From assembly GCA_009760855.2 (NCBI GenBank), contig WPIO01000231.1:62001-126000 (forward strand): DNA of 64,000 bases, read 5' to 3'. This DNA is from Cristatella mucedo (taxonomy: Eukaryota; Bryozoa; Phylactolaemata; Cristatellidae). Below the pieces are notes generated by a model. That model ran no database searches and was not told where the DNA came from. It was given only the letters and a program-made list of their open reading frames with translations. Each line of letters opens with the position of its first letter. Positions within the stretch are counted from its first letter, which is position 1. The position numbers and the translations under genes were made by a program. Below are positions 21,517 to 32,810 of this stretch, piece by piece.

Positions 21517-21694
21517 TTTGAACCTCTGCAAAGATAGACAAAATTTAAGTTCAATGGAACTAGCAAAGACACGTGCGAATAAAGCCAACTAGTCCTCTTT
21601 ACCCTAATACTTTTCTCTTGCTTCTGCGATGACTTGATCTGCTGCCGTGTATAGCTTACATTTTAAATATATTGTTTCACACTTTCTTACACCA

Positions 21695-23410
21695 TTTCTA
21701 TTGAAGGCACTCGAACCGGTCTTGGCGGACCAGCTGAAATGACATGTTGAAACAAGAAACCTTGCTACTACTACGACGTTCCTGTCGTGTTATTTAAATA
21801 ATTGATAGAAATAGTCAGCATAAGTTAGGGTGTATAACCACCTGTTAGAAAACTATAAATTAGGAAGAATTTTTTATTATTTATGCTCAATCATTCGGCT
21901 GATCTCAAATTCCTTCTTTATTGCCTCTCATCTCGCCCAGGAATCATTGCCATTGCATTACAATGGTTGAGGGTCCAGGTGGAGTGGTAACTCCTAAAGT
22001 ATGGATGTGAATGCACAAAGATCACCGACAGAACCTGTGAAATATGGGGTACACCTCGGCACCGTGCTATGTCCCGTTCGTTTCGCTGCTTACACTCTCC
22101 CTTCAGTCGATGAGAGTGCCGGGCACAATCTAGCTATTCACTTCTATGCAGATTACACTCGGTTGCATCTTCGCTTTGATCTTTGCAAGCCCTCCAGCAC
22201 TTCAAATTCTCTCAACTGTTTCGCTGTGTGTATTGATAATATCTTGACGTGAATGGCAGCATACATTCCTAAATTGAGCGAAGGTAAAATCTCAGCTCAC
22301 TACTTATGGGCAAACCAAGTGTGATTTAAAAATGGGAATGGTTGGCATTCCAAACTGGCTCTGTCAGCCAACTCTCCATTACACGTGCACAAAAATATTG
22401 GCATCATATTCCAAACTGACCTTTCAATAAACGACGGCCTCAGCTCCACAGTCAAGTCCGCCTATTTTTAGATACACGACGTTGCTAAAAAAGCAGGCTT
22501 GTTTAGACAGGGATACCAAAGCTAAATTGCGAATCCTATTGTGTCACTAAGTCTTGACTACTGTAACCGACTTCTTGCTGGTCTATGTGGTGCTTTCGGG
22601 TGCCTAGAGCTGGTGCTAAACTCTGCAGCAAAGCTTGTCTGATGTTAGCTTCGCAGTTGCTGCATTTCTCCACTTCTCTCCGACCTTCACTGGCTCCCTG
22701 TGAAGCAAAGCTTCAACTTCAACGTTTCTTCACTCACATTTAGGTCCCTTCAGTCTTTGGCTCCCGACTACCTGTCATATATAATCCACCGCACGGCTAA
22801 GAATCGTGCCACCATCTTTAAGTATTGTAGTTGTGTACCTACAGCCAATGTAAATCACGAATCCTGTTGATGCAGTGCCTTTATTTGGAATGCACAATAA
22901 GCTTGGAACACACTTCTTACTGGAGTCACCACATCTCCTGATTTGCTTACACTTACAAAAGTAGCTAAAGAAGCATCCGTTTATGGCAGCATTTAATGCT
23001 GTGGTTTCCAACGTGCCTAATGCCGAGACCCTTTAATGCAGTTCCTCATTTCGTGGCAACCACCGACCAGAATATCGTGGTGTGAAACATGTGGAAATGT
23101 GTGCTTTTGTATGTTTATAGGCGGCCCATCGATAGGTTTGTTTAACCCCCAAAGGGGTCGCGACCCACAGATTGAGAAACCACTGATTTAGTGGATCCCT
23201 GTGATTTGACCTTCATGTTGTGCTAATGCTTGCTGCCACTAACCGTACTTGCATTCAAACCCTGAGTACGTCATCCCTAGCCGTGTAATTCTTGTTGTTT
23301 ATTGAGTCTGGTACTGCTAATAATTCTATCGTGTTTTATTATCTGCAAATACAATGTGTGTGGAGAGATTTTGAGCTTGCTGAGGGCTCTAAATAAAACG
23401 TAATATTATT
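21695..23410 (+). mobile_element. LINE A-prime reverse transcriptase relic
   Basis: Frames read PFLLKALEPVLADQL (21.70-21.75 kb), then after a gap MDVNAQRS, VKYGVHLGTVLCPV (a broken GVPQGSVLGP) and HFYADYTRL (YADD changed to YADY), then motif E and thumb pieces to about 22990. A hAT MITE interrupts the 3' part. The element resumes with GGATCCCTGTGATTTGACCT and ends near TATTATTACT at about 23410. It is older than the 36.6-kb copy, with many stops. Homologous to 55010-55935. Confidence 0.75.
22999..23185. mobile_element. hAT MITE, SPIN-like, with 8-bp target duplication
   Basis: A 187-bp element starts CTGTGGTTTCCAACGTGCCT and ends TTGAGAAACCACTG, imperfect inverted ends of the CAGTGGTTCTCAACC type. 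Internal blocks include TGCCGAGACCCTTTAATGCA, AGTTCCTCATTTCGTGG and CCCCAAAGGGGTCGCGACCC. I recall these from SPIN/URR1-like hAT elements of animals. Flanks ATTTAATG (22991-22998) and ATTTAGTG (23186-23193) make an 8-bp target duplication with one mismatch, as expected for hAT. The target is LINE A-prime 3' sequence. There is no transposase, so it is non-autonomous. The same insertion is at 55502-55690. Confidence 0.8.
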
Positions 23411-23869
23411 ACTACTAGTAAGATTTTTCATCATATAACCTGTGAGAAGTATTAAATAGCTCTGATATCATATTGCTTGGCTTATGCAGTGGTTTTATGG
23501 AATTTTCGGAAATCGAATGAACAAGAAATTCTAACGACCCGGGCTACAAATCATCATAAAGCTAGGTAACATTTTTTTCAAACAACTGTTAAAGAAATTC
23601 ACGGATCGTAGAAAAGAATGTGACCTGAAGCCCTTTTGAGACGGTCTGACCGATGAAAGTAACACAACTTTACCATTTGTCACAGACACTACCTAAAGTC
23701 GATGAAGGTGTAGCAGAATTACCATCTTGAAGGGTAAAATCTCCCAGTGCTGCTGCATCTTGAGGTGTTCGGTTTCTGATGTGTCCCAAAGAGCTATATA
23801 CAACTTCAGCGACAAACGGGATAATGTACACCATGATATTGTAGGTGTGCTTAGAATATCAATAGTAAT

Positions 23870-24120
23870 AATATTAATAATAATAACTGTAATAGTAGCC
23901 ATTATAATACACTTTACACAGTGCTCTCAGAAAGCTGAAGCTTTTGATAGGCAATAAAAATTGGCTGCAAAGGAAGTACGGTCGAATTTATAGTGAGTGG
24001 TAGCATTGTACACGACAACAAGAATAACATGGTGAGGCGTGACATGCCCAGTGTCAGCAACCAAATATGGTTACTTGTATCATGCATAGTGCCAGCACGC
24101 TTTAGGGAAAGATCACATAT
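23870..24120 (-). mobile_element. LINE A 3' end fragment
   Basis: The minus strand ends in an ATT-rich tract (about 23870-23900) preceded by GAGAGCACTGTGTAAAGTGT and by the UTR with CATGTTATTCTTGTTGTCG and GTGCTGGCACTATGCATG. The stem is heavily mutated. The homologous fragment lies at 56384-56625. Confidence 0.6.
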
Positions 24121-24729
24121 AAGCTTAGAAATATTTGGTATGCATTGATCTCTTTACCCTACACCTCTTTGCTCGTTCCCGAACTGCACTGCGATATGTG
24201 TGGAAAAAACTTACCTAACCATCTGCATAATATTCATTCGATCAATCTCCTTCCACAACTTAGCAGAGAGAGATAATGTTGCATTCTTTCATAGCAGGAA
24301 CGTCATGTAGCTAACCCAAACGTAATCTAAACATTGATGCCCTACCTCAAGTGTCACCCAGTGTGTGAGTTAACTTGTAATCAGGTATTATATCACAGAG
24401 TACTACCTATTTGATCACTGGTGGCCTTAAGCTCAGGCTAAGACAGAGTTCGTAAATACAACTTGTCCATTTACTGAAAGCTCGAAAAAAGACGGCATAT
24501 AACGCGCTGGTACCAACGTTCTGCCTAAGGAACGGAAGCTACTTCAGTCAACTATACATAAAGTGAGGTAATATCTTGAACCCTTCTTTTTAGCACAGTA
24601 CTCGCCCCAATGCCAATTTTTAATTTCAACCTTGCCTTTCACAAACAACTTCTTGTTAAGTCTTCACAGCGTTCTTTTTAGGACAACTACAATTACCACA
24701 TAAATCTGTCAGATGAATCTAAATATAAA

Positions 24730-24876
24730 AACAGTTCATTTGTATAGCACCCTAACAGAACTTAATCTATATTCAGGGGCTTCACGTAAACCTCGACACT
24801 CGAGCCCACGACCTCAGCCGGACCTTGATCGGAGCGAGTTCCTCAACATCTAAACCAAACCAGCTTGGCGAAACAG
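24730..24876 (-). mobile_element. SINE family 1 copy
   Basis: Minus strand: a head with GCCAAGCTGGTTTGG, a middle CTCCGATCAAGGTCCGGCTG, B box GTGGGCTCGAGTG, then the tail AAGCCCCTGAATATAGATTA, GTTCTGTTAGGGTGCTATAC. All family landmarks occur in order. It is shared with diverged copy 3 at about 57385-57535, so it predates that duplication. Confidence 0.65.
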
Positions 24877-25083
24877 ACTAATACCTCCCACATACAGGGA
24901 ATAGTTTATATTACTGTAACACAAAGCCTGCAAGGAATGACCAAATTTCTACACGTAAATACGTTAAACACAGCCATGCCACGAAGCTTTGGGTGCCAGT
25001 GCGTACAGTGCAGTCAAACTAGTGAAGACCAAAGCTCTGCACTGTAATGACCGAACGGCCTGACTGGTTCGCCCGAAGACCCT

Positions 25084-26031
25084 TATTCTACAACACCCCA
25101 AGACCAATAACTAGAAACGAGAACCCAATAAAGACAATATACCCAATATTCACCCCGCAGCACGGCCGAAATTAACAAAATTAGAAAAGGCACGCTTACT
25201 CATCTGTCTAATCTTTTTAATACAAGCAGGTGACTTCCACCAGACTGGTTAGCAGTCTTAAAGCTGCTCACGCCCAAGGGCTTCGGCTTACTGACCAGCA
25301 GTCTACGACTCAATGACAGTGACTGAGGTTAGGTCGGCACGCTCAGTGGTAGCTTGCTCATAAGTCATGCAATCATCTCGTTAGTTATGAATCGTAACTC
25401 GCTCAGCTGCTATGACAGCGTGTCGTACGCATTTCCTATAGGTATCAGACTTATATATGCTTTCTTTTTAGTACCTGGTAATCGAGTATAGGCTGACGAG
25501 CTTATAGTCTACGATAGTGCGGAATTGCAGTTCAGAGCGTGCAGCTGCTGACTTACCTCGCGATATGAAGAGCGACAGTCACTGGCCGACTTCAGCTCAA
25601 ACAGTGGGCCCCTGTACGGCACATCCGGTTACAACGACCTTGAACTATCTGCTCAATTGGATATTATGCGTTGAGCAGATAAGTCGTGCCATAAAATTGA
25701 CTGCAGTGTACAGCACCTTAAGTCAACTAATTTGGTATCGACCCGTTTACTCAAACCGCAGGCCTCGAGTCCACTACCTTGGTCGGAACGTATACTATCT
25801 TGATCAAGGCGGGGCAAACGTCGGTGGGGTAAAGTGGCACAGGAAGCGTATTTATGTAGGCGTCGGTCGTCGGCTAAATATTTTCGCAAAATTTGGGTGG
25901 CATGCCGACCTCGTCAGACTTAGCGGTAGCTTGACGAACGGCTTGAAGGTATTAGTTATCCAGTGGCACTTTCCCCAACGGAGACTGCTGTAGTTTAATT
26001 GCATGCACGTTCCTCTGAAAAGCCGCTGGTG
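25084..26031. repeat. Direct duplication, second block (copy 1)
   Basis: From TATTCTACAACACCCCAAGA this matches 39533-40487 with few differences and, more distantly, about 57740-58370. The shared ORF of 158-174 codons runs through a SINE relic, so I do not call it a gene. The block continues the duplication after the gap created by the deletion in copy 2. Confidence 0.85.
25765..25850 (-). mobile_element. SINE family 1 head, decayed
   Basis: The minus strand has GTTCCGACCAAGGTAGTGGA and CTCGAGGCCTGCGG, corresponding to the centre and B box of SINE 1. The A-box side is replaced by TGTGCCACTTTACCCCACC and there is no LINE-type tail. Equivalent relics lie at about 40208-40290 and 58400-58480. 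Confidence 0.35.
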
Positions 26032-26069
26032 AACAGCTGTTATAGCCTGTGCACAGCTTCTCCTTCGCC

Positions 26070-26395
26070 TCGGAATGTGCACAGGGTCAGCATGCAAATG
26101 TGGTCAGTTGCAGCATGCACAGTATCAGCACTCATAAGCACATCAAGGACGAATCATAGGGACCCACTAAACGCTGTCCTAAATAGGTGTGTTTTTAGGT
26201 TCCTTTTAAATGTGGTCAGGTCAGGGGATGTTCTGACGCAGGTCGGGAGGGAGTTCGAGGCTTTGGGAGCATATGAACTAAATGCACAGTCTCCAAAGGA
26301 TTCAAGGTCTGTACTAGGTATTTCTAGACTGTTGAATTCCGAAAAGCGGGTGGTACGATGCTTGGCCTGATGGGGTAGTACATCTGACAGATAGG
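26070..26395 (-). mobile_element. LINE A C-terminal/UTR fragment
   Basis: The minus strand matches the 36.8-37.1 kb part of the young LINE closely (CAAAGGATTCAAGGTCTGTA, GTCAGGTCAGGGGATGTTCT on the plus strand). It lacks the folded tail at one end and the RT at the other, so both ends are truncated. It abuts the end of the duplicated block. Confidence 0.75.
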
Positions 26396-26399
26396 AATA

Positions 26400-26565
26400 T
26401 AAATAAAAATTCAGAATTTAGTGAACTTTAAAATTAAAGGGAAGCTGCATTTTAAAATTGTTAAGACTTATTGTGAATAATAATTGAAATGATTCGGAAT
26501 AGCTGCCTTAGAAAACGTAAATTTTGCTACGCACCACAATAGCAGGTGGAGGTCGATTAAAGAAA
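26400..26565 (-). repeat. Inverted copy of 16094-16245
   Basis: The reverse complement of this stretch follows 16094-16245 and 33675-33830 (GACCTCCACCTGCTAT, GGCAGCTATTCC, AATGCAGCTTCCCTTTAATT). It is a third, more diverged copy, wedged between a LINE A fragment and the inverted-repeat right arm. Confidence 0.7.
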
Positions 26566-27719
26566 AAAATGCTTTTATGAGATCAACACCACGAGCTAAC
26601 GTGGGTCTGGACTAGAAAACTGCGTATCGAATCGCATTACCTGTTCTTACCAGACAGAGCCTGTGGTAGTCAAGCAACGATAATAATTGATCTTTGCATA
26701 TACCGATGGTCTAATTAGGCGGTACTTCTTTGGACAATACGGGTTCGTAATCTGCAGATTTTGCCCCATTGTCATTGTGCAATGCTGTGCTAATAGTGGC
26801 ATTAAAGCATATGTCGAGGAAATATAGCACCAATTTCCTTGACTGTCGCGTTTTGGATTTTAACTGATAACAGTGATTTTAGTCGCTTTAAAACCCTGAG
26901 AAAACCCCTGTGAGATTTCCTGTATTTATTGAGTGGTTTGGCATGATTTTTATTGTGCATTGTATTAAATTTGTTGGACTTTTAACATAGTGATGTTTGG
27001 CTGTCAGCTGAAAACCTTGACTTGTACAGGTCGTCAGAAGTGTCGTTACAGCAATTATGGTAATATCAAGGGATAGCTGACGTTGCCGTAGTTATTTGTA
27101 CCATTTGGCATGCCGATCATTGCTTTAGTATTTTAGAAACATCAATACAAGTGCTGTTAGAGAGAAAAGTCCGAAAGAAGTGGCTGCATTACTCATCGTA
27201 CCAGGGTGACACTGGAGTTTCTTCCTAAGCAGGAGACTACCCTCAGAATCAGAATCAGACACCTCAGAAGCAGGCAGCTAATCAGCTCAGACCTGCAATT
27301 ATGCCAGCTGCCACCAATGATCGAACCCAGCTGCTAAATGCTTAATAGAGTGAGAGACAGAGATAATTGCGGGATACAGATTTTTGATATCTTGAAATCC
27401 ACAGGCGACCAGATAGTAACATTGGTCCAGGAGGCGAGAATGCTTGCACACCATTCCAAGTTAGTAATGTCGCCCTAATGGCATTTATAGCGTTGCCGAG
27501 TCAAGTACGACAGTACCGGTGCATAGCGAGCCACAGGGAATGTGATGCTTCACAATCAAACCTTTGGCCATAGGCTGAGCGTATGCCTTCATTAGAGTGC
27601 AGATGCATTTTGCTAAGAAGTTACCCCTGTAGACACAATTTCGGACCAAAAGAAAAGCAGACGAATGGAATGAAATTATTTTGATCTCATTATAGTGATC
27701 CAGATATCGCCAAATGGTA

Positions 27720-28430
27720 ATATTAACAATGATAATAATAACACACTTGATGAAGCGCCTTTTGAAATCACAATCTCTTTCCAGGTACTTTACATTTGCT
27801 ACAAGGGAAACGCGATTGAATGATGAGCAATATCATGCATGATAAAGAACATGAATAACATGTTTAGGGGTGACATTCACAGGATCAGCCTGCATTGGGG
27901 TTAGTGGCTGCATGCAAAGTGTCAGCACGCATGAGCACATGAAGGACGAATCGCAATTACCCACTATATGCTGTCCGAAATGCTGTGTTTTTAAATTCCT
28001 TTTTAATGTGGTCAACTCAGGAATTCTGTGATTCAAGGTGGGACGGAGTTTCAGGCTTTGGGAGCTTACGAACTGAATGCACAGTCTCCAAAGGATTTGA
28101 GGTTTGTACGAGGTATTGGTAAACTCTTGGATTCCGGAAAGCAGGTGGTACCATGGTTTGCCTGGTGCGGGAGAAGATCTGAGAGATAGGCTAGAGCCAA
28201 AGAATGAACGGACCTAAAAGTGAGCGACAAAACCTTGAAGTCCGTCAATTGCTTGACTTGTGACTTGTAGCCAGAGCAGGTCAGCGAGAAGTGGTGTGAT
28301 GTTGCAATTGCGAAGTTTGCTATAGACAAGCCTGGCTGCTAGGTTTAGCCCCAGCACAATCGCCTGTTTGCACAAGCCGGAAGCTCATTAAGCAGTGAGT
28401 TACAGATGTCAGCACGGGAACATAACATTA
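27720..28430 (-). mobile_element. LINE A 3' end relic (inverted copy)
   Basis: Minus-strand equivalent of 6120-6815: it encodes SLTFRSVHSLALAYLSDLLP and ends in the CACTTGATGAAGCGCCTTTT / AATAATAACA tail region at about 27720-27790 on the plus strand. Like its partner it carries frameshifts. Confidence 0.75.
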
Positions 28431-28977
28431 GAGCTAAGCCAGGATTTCTTTCTTCAGCACTATGGTGAAATATAATAGAAAATGTATAGTGTTTACACAA
28501 TCTTAAGAGCTGATGGTGCATGGTTTTACGCACGATGTTTCTGGGCTCATGAAAAGAGAATGTACCGATCTCGAACTTCAGGCACTCGTTGGAAAGATTG
28601 TATTCGCACAGAATAACTATAGAATATACAATGTCAAGGATATTTAATTTCTTCTTAAATCCAACGGAAATCTTTAAGTCCTCTAATGACGTTGAAGTTG
28701 GCTATTTCACGGAGACTCAGGGGCAATCGCGATAAGAAAACACAAAGCAGGGCAGCGACGTAACCTAAAAAGCATTGGATGAGACACGTTTTTAAATGTG
28801 TTTGCTATGCACGTCTTTTTGATCTGCAACAAGACTCGACAGACAGACTCGATACCCGCGTAGCAGCACTGGATGCGACACTTAAAGGTAAACAAACAAA
28901 TAAAAATTCTTGCTGATTAAGCAGCTTCTTATTTATAGCAACGGAAGATCCTTTACCTATTTAACCTCTGCTTGTAG

Positions 28978-29065
28978 TGGCGATAAAGAATCGCCCACCG
29001 CAGGGAAGGAACTCGGGTCCGAGGTCTTGAAAGCAACCGCCTTACCTTGTGTGCCAGTAGTACTC
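28978..29065 (-). mobile_element. SINE family 2 fragment (inverted copy)
   Basis: Reverse complement of the copy at 5485-5570, with a few substitutions. It holds the GAATCGCCCACCGCAGGG end block on the plus strand. Confidence 0.45.
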
Positions 29066-29190
29066 GTAATGAGTGTGCGTCCATACATTCAGTCTATTAC
29101 AGAGAGGTGGATATTTCTTTCAATATCTAAGATATTTAAAAAGGTGCTCGATGCTTAGTACAGGCTTAAACGTCGTTTACAGAAATCTGG

Positions 29191-29960
29191 GTGCAATGCA
29201 GAAAAAGTCAATCTCAAAGAATAGATTCAAGTGTAAACCTGGAAACTTATAAAAACCAGGCCTTCTTTTTTGCTCGTAAGCTGAGGTCCTACCACTCAGA
29301 CCGGATACAGATTCTTACGACGATAAACCATTTACTGGCCACGGCCCTAGCTCTATTACATCTGTTAACTACCTTCGTCATAGTTGATCACGATGTCCTA
29401 CTTAAACAATTTACAGAAAAGATTGGTCGGGCAGAAGATGCACTGACGTGTTTTAAATCTCAATCGTCTTAACATGTTAAATTTGAGTTGTGTGGGGGTC
29501 AGGTCTCAACCACTAGGCAGTCACCACTGGAGTCCCTCAAGGGTCTGCCCTTGGTCCGTTGTGCTCCTTTATTTATAATCCACCATTTGCTAAGGTAATT
29601 AAGGCCAAAAGAATAGCATATCACTCTTGTGCTGACAATACTTAGCTATATTTGTAATTTGAATCGTCAAAATCTACTTCAGCAACTAATAAACCGTACT
29701 TTTGCCGTGCGACATACGACCTTGGATGATGGAAACTCCCTTACAATTAAACGACAATAAAAATGAACTGCTGCTCACAGGACACCCTAAGCTCGTCGCT
29801 GGAATACAAAGCTTCACTATTGTATTATGTGATGCTTTTGTGCTTCCATCACCGCTTGGTCGTAATTTAGGAATCGTCTTTAGCAACCGCCCGCACCTTA
29901 AAAAAGCTTGGTTGAGAAGGCTGCTTCTATGGATAGCCATTGTATCCAATCCTGTCTAAA
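29191..29960 (+). mobile_element. LINE B reverse transcriptase relic (right arm)
   Basis: Frames in order: KNQAFFFARKLRSYHSDRIQ, LLTTFVIVDHDVLLKQF (RT motif A region with IVDHD), GVPQGS-equivalent sequence reading LESLKGLPLV out of frame, DIRPWMMETPLQLNDNKNEL (motif D region) and RNLGIVFSNRPHLK (motif E). A 570-bp deletion lies just before motif A, between about 29334 and 29345, relative to the left arm. Stops and frameshifts make it dead. Confidence 0.7.
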
Positions 29961-32349
29961 ATTAGGGACCAAGCTTGTTGCTAATTTGAGGATAGAACGC
30001 AGTCGTTGGCTTTTGCCTTATGATAGTTATGAACGTGGTATCTAAGTGACGGGCGGCAAAGGCCTGGATAGTAAGGTCGAGGACAAAAGGCGGGCATTCG
30101 CTTCCTGAACGGCTGCTGCGTCCCTGTGAATACACGTATTTTAACGTTTTCTTCGTGGTATAGCGTTTTGCTGCTTAGAGAATGTCAGACTACGAGCTAT
30201 TTCAGCAGAAGCGGCTGAGTGGTCGACAAAAGGAAATGATGCTCAAGTACAACTACCTTGCAGATGACTTCGTAAGCTGGCTGCTCGACTCGGGACGAAG
30301 GCTTGAGGATAATGACAATAATATTAGATGAGATACAAGAGAACCGAACGTCAGAAAAAAGTGGCTAGCCAGACAGGGGGAAAATTTCTGACGGTCGAGG
30401 CCGACGTGGTTTAGGCGGCGGATGTGATGGCTGCGGCGGATGCAAGGGAAAAACTTGTGGCGTGAGAGGAGGTGGTGGCTGGGGAAACTGCAAAGGTGGC
30501 AGTGGGGGAAGCAGTGAATACTGCTTGGCCGGCCGGCTGAGGAAGCAATACTGGTTAATTAAACTGCACTGCTTTGTTTTCTCACGCCGTGCCAATTTCA
30601 CTTTGGTGTAGGAACAGCTGAATCTAAATGCAATCAGGTACAGCCAAGCAGGAGTTCGTAGGACGTTCAACAGTAGGGCAGCCAAGCAAACTCTGCCAGC
30701 GACCACGCCTTTGAGCACAACTTCATGCAGGCAGGTTTTGTCAAACAAGAGTGATTTATTTTCGCTGAAATAACTAGCAACATTACACGGTCGTGAGCAC
30801 TTTTGTTTCAGTGAAGAATAACAGTGAAATGCTGTACAGGAGCAAACATTGTCTCTATTGATGATACAGGTTAAGGTCATTCGAAGGGAATAGCTTGGGG
30901 ACACTGGCTGCCATAATGGGCGATCTTTCCGTCAATGACTGTAGTTGGGTTCAGCTTGAATCGGCATGAAGCTCACAATGTTGTCGCTTTGTAGCGCTTT
31001 GATGCTCCCGTTACTACTTGCTAGATACGATATACAGAGCGACTGTACCTGACCCAGGTGAATAGACACTTTAGGCAGAGCCAGTGCAAGCTCTGGCGTT
31101 AAAACGTGATCGCAAGTCGTGACTTTTTCTGAGACTCTTATCCAGGATTACGGCATTTAATGTGAAAACTATTTCCCTAGAGACTCCTTCAGTTTACTTT
31201 TTGAAGCTGAATTCACAAAACAACTTGCCATCTAATCACTACTATGCCAAATCTTCAATTCAATTTCAACTACTAATTAGGGAATCGCAGTACAGTAATC
31301 AAAAGTAGCCTTGAAATAATTTAGTTAGCTGATTTTGCTAACTGCTGTGATGTGGTTTCTGAGTCCGCCCGAAACTATTACCCGAAAGCTGGAATCCTAG
31401 TAGAGCTTAATTTGATTTCAAAAATAATGTCGTAGCTCTTCCTGGGGAAGCTATTTGCACAGTGGCAATTGTATCTGCATTTCGGCTTGAGGGGGTTTCA
31501 TTATTTTTACTTTACGGTTTAACTCGAATATTGGATGCTGACAAAACCTGTAAGTGAACGGTTAGTTTCTCATAATTTGTACTTAGTGTAAGATGCGCGA
31601 GATTCTTTTATTTCTAGTGCGTACACGAAAAAATCATCCAAACCCCGCATAAAACGCCAGTTACTTCGACTGTGAGCTCATCAGTTTATCTAGTACCTAA
31701 GATGAAAGCATGAGCTTCTCGCGGTCCATCATATTTACTGAATTTGTGCGACCAAAAATGCGAGCTTAAGAGGAACCGACGTAGTTTTTGAATGCCGATG
31801 TATTGTCACCATTTTTGAGGGAAACTGTACAAATGACATCGCATTTCCGTTCACAGAAGTTGCAATCGTTTTACTACAGCGGGTGTGCCTATTTCGAATC
31901 TGTCCCTACGAGTGGCATGCAGTGGCTGCTTGCTCATCCTCATTACATTCCCGTCCGTCTGCCTCATCCTGAGTGCTTGGTGTACGATATTCGTCCTCCA
32001 GGGCAGCAGTCCATGGCCCTGCACGGGGCTGGTGATCAGAGGCTGATATTTACTGTGCTCTGTATTCCACCAGCTTCGCCTTCGTCCGCAAGTTGAACCT
32101 TCGTGTAAGAACGGTTCACGATAGCCAGAGGACTCCTAGTGCTGTCACTTTGGAGAAAGACCCTTCCGAAATCTGGGCATATAAACATATAGACAGTCAC
32201 CGAACCTCAACGTGGATTCTGTGGCAGTATTGTCATATGCGGATTTTGCTTGGCCTGAGGGTCCTAAAAGTTTTGCATTGCTCTGTCACACGCCTTGACA
32301 AGCCTACCACAGATGGTCTGCACAGTCGTCCTCGGCCTCACACGGCTCG

Positions 32350-32810
32350 TACACATTCAGCCCACCAAGTCTATAAGCAATTCGGAATTCAACAGGCTAC
32401 CAATTCCTCTTACAGACCTCAAATCCTTTGAAGACCGTGCATGTAGTTTGTAGGAACGAAAAGCCTGGAACTCACTCCCGACTTGCGTCACAACATCCCC
32501 TGACTTGACCAGTTAAAAAAAAAACAACTTAGAAAAACACTTATTCAGGACAGCATTTAGTGGGTCCCTGTGATTCGTCCTTCCTATGCTCATGCGTGCT
32601 CACACGTTGCATGCTGCCACTAACGAAACTTGCATGCTGACCCTGTGCATATAACCCCTAAAAGCCTTATTCATGTTGTTGATCAAGCACGATGTTAATC
32701 ACCATTCACTCGCCCTTCCGTTTGCAGCGAATGTAAAGCGCCTAGAAAGAGATTGAGTTTTCCGAGTGCGATTCTTTCAACCTAATAATTACTTTTATTC
32801 TTAAAATAAC
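32350..32810 (+). mobile_element. LINE A 3' end (copy 2)
   Basis: Duplicate of 14780-15225, same truncation. It differs by an expanded A run near 32515 and an extra T in the ATTCTTTCAACC tail. Confidence 0.7.

Larger units (their letters stand above)
26575..30324. repeat. Inverted segmental repeat, right arm
   Basis: Reverse complement of 3649-7957 with a roughly 570-bp deletion relative to that arm, at the equivalent of 4635-5205. The outer end (30324) stops at an ATAATATTA LINE-tail sequence, and two bases later the direct-duplication copy 2 begins. The inner end (26575) is within unit R. Confidence 0.9.

Noticed and set aside
30365-30904. 179-codon minus-strand Pro-rich ORF
   Set aside because: In the near-identical copy 1 the same frame is broken by a 1-bp indel near 13204, it has no ATG at its start, and no motif is recognisable.
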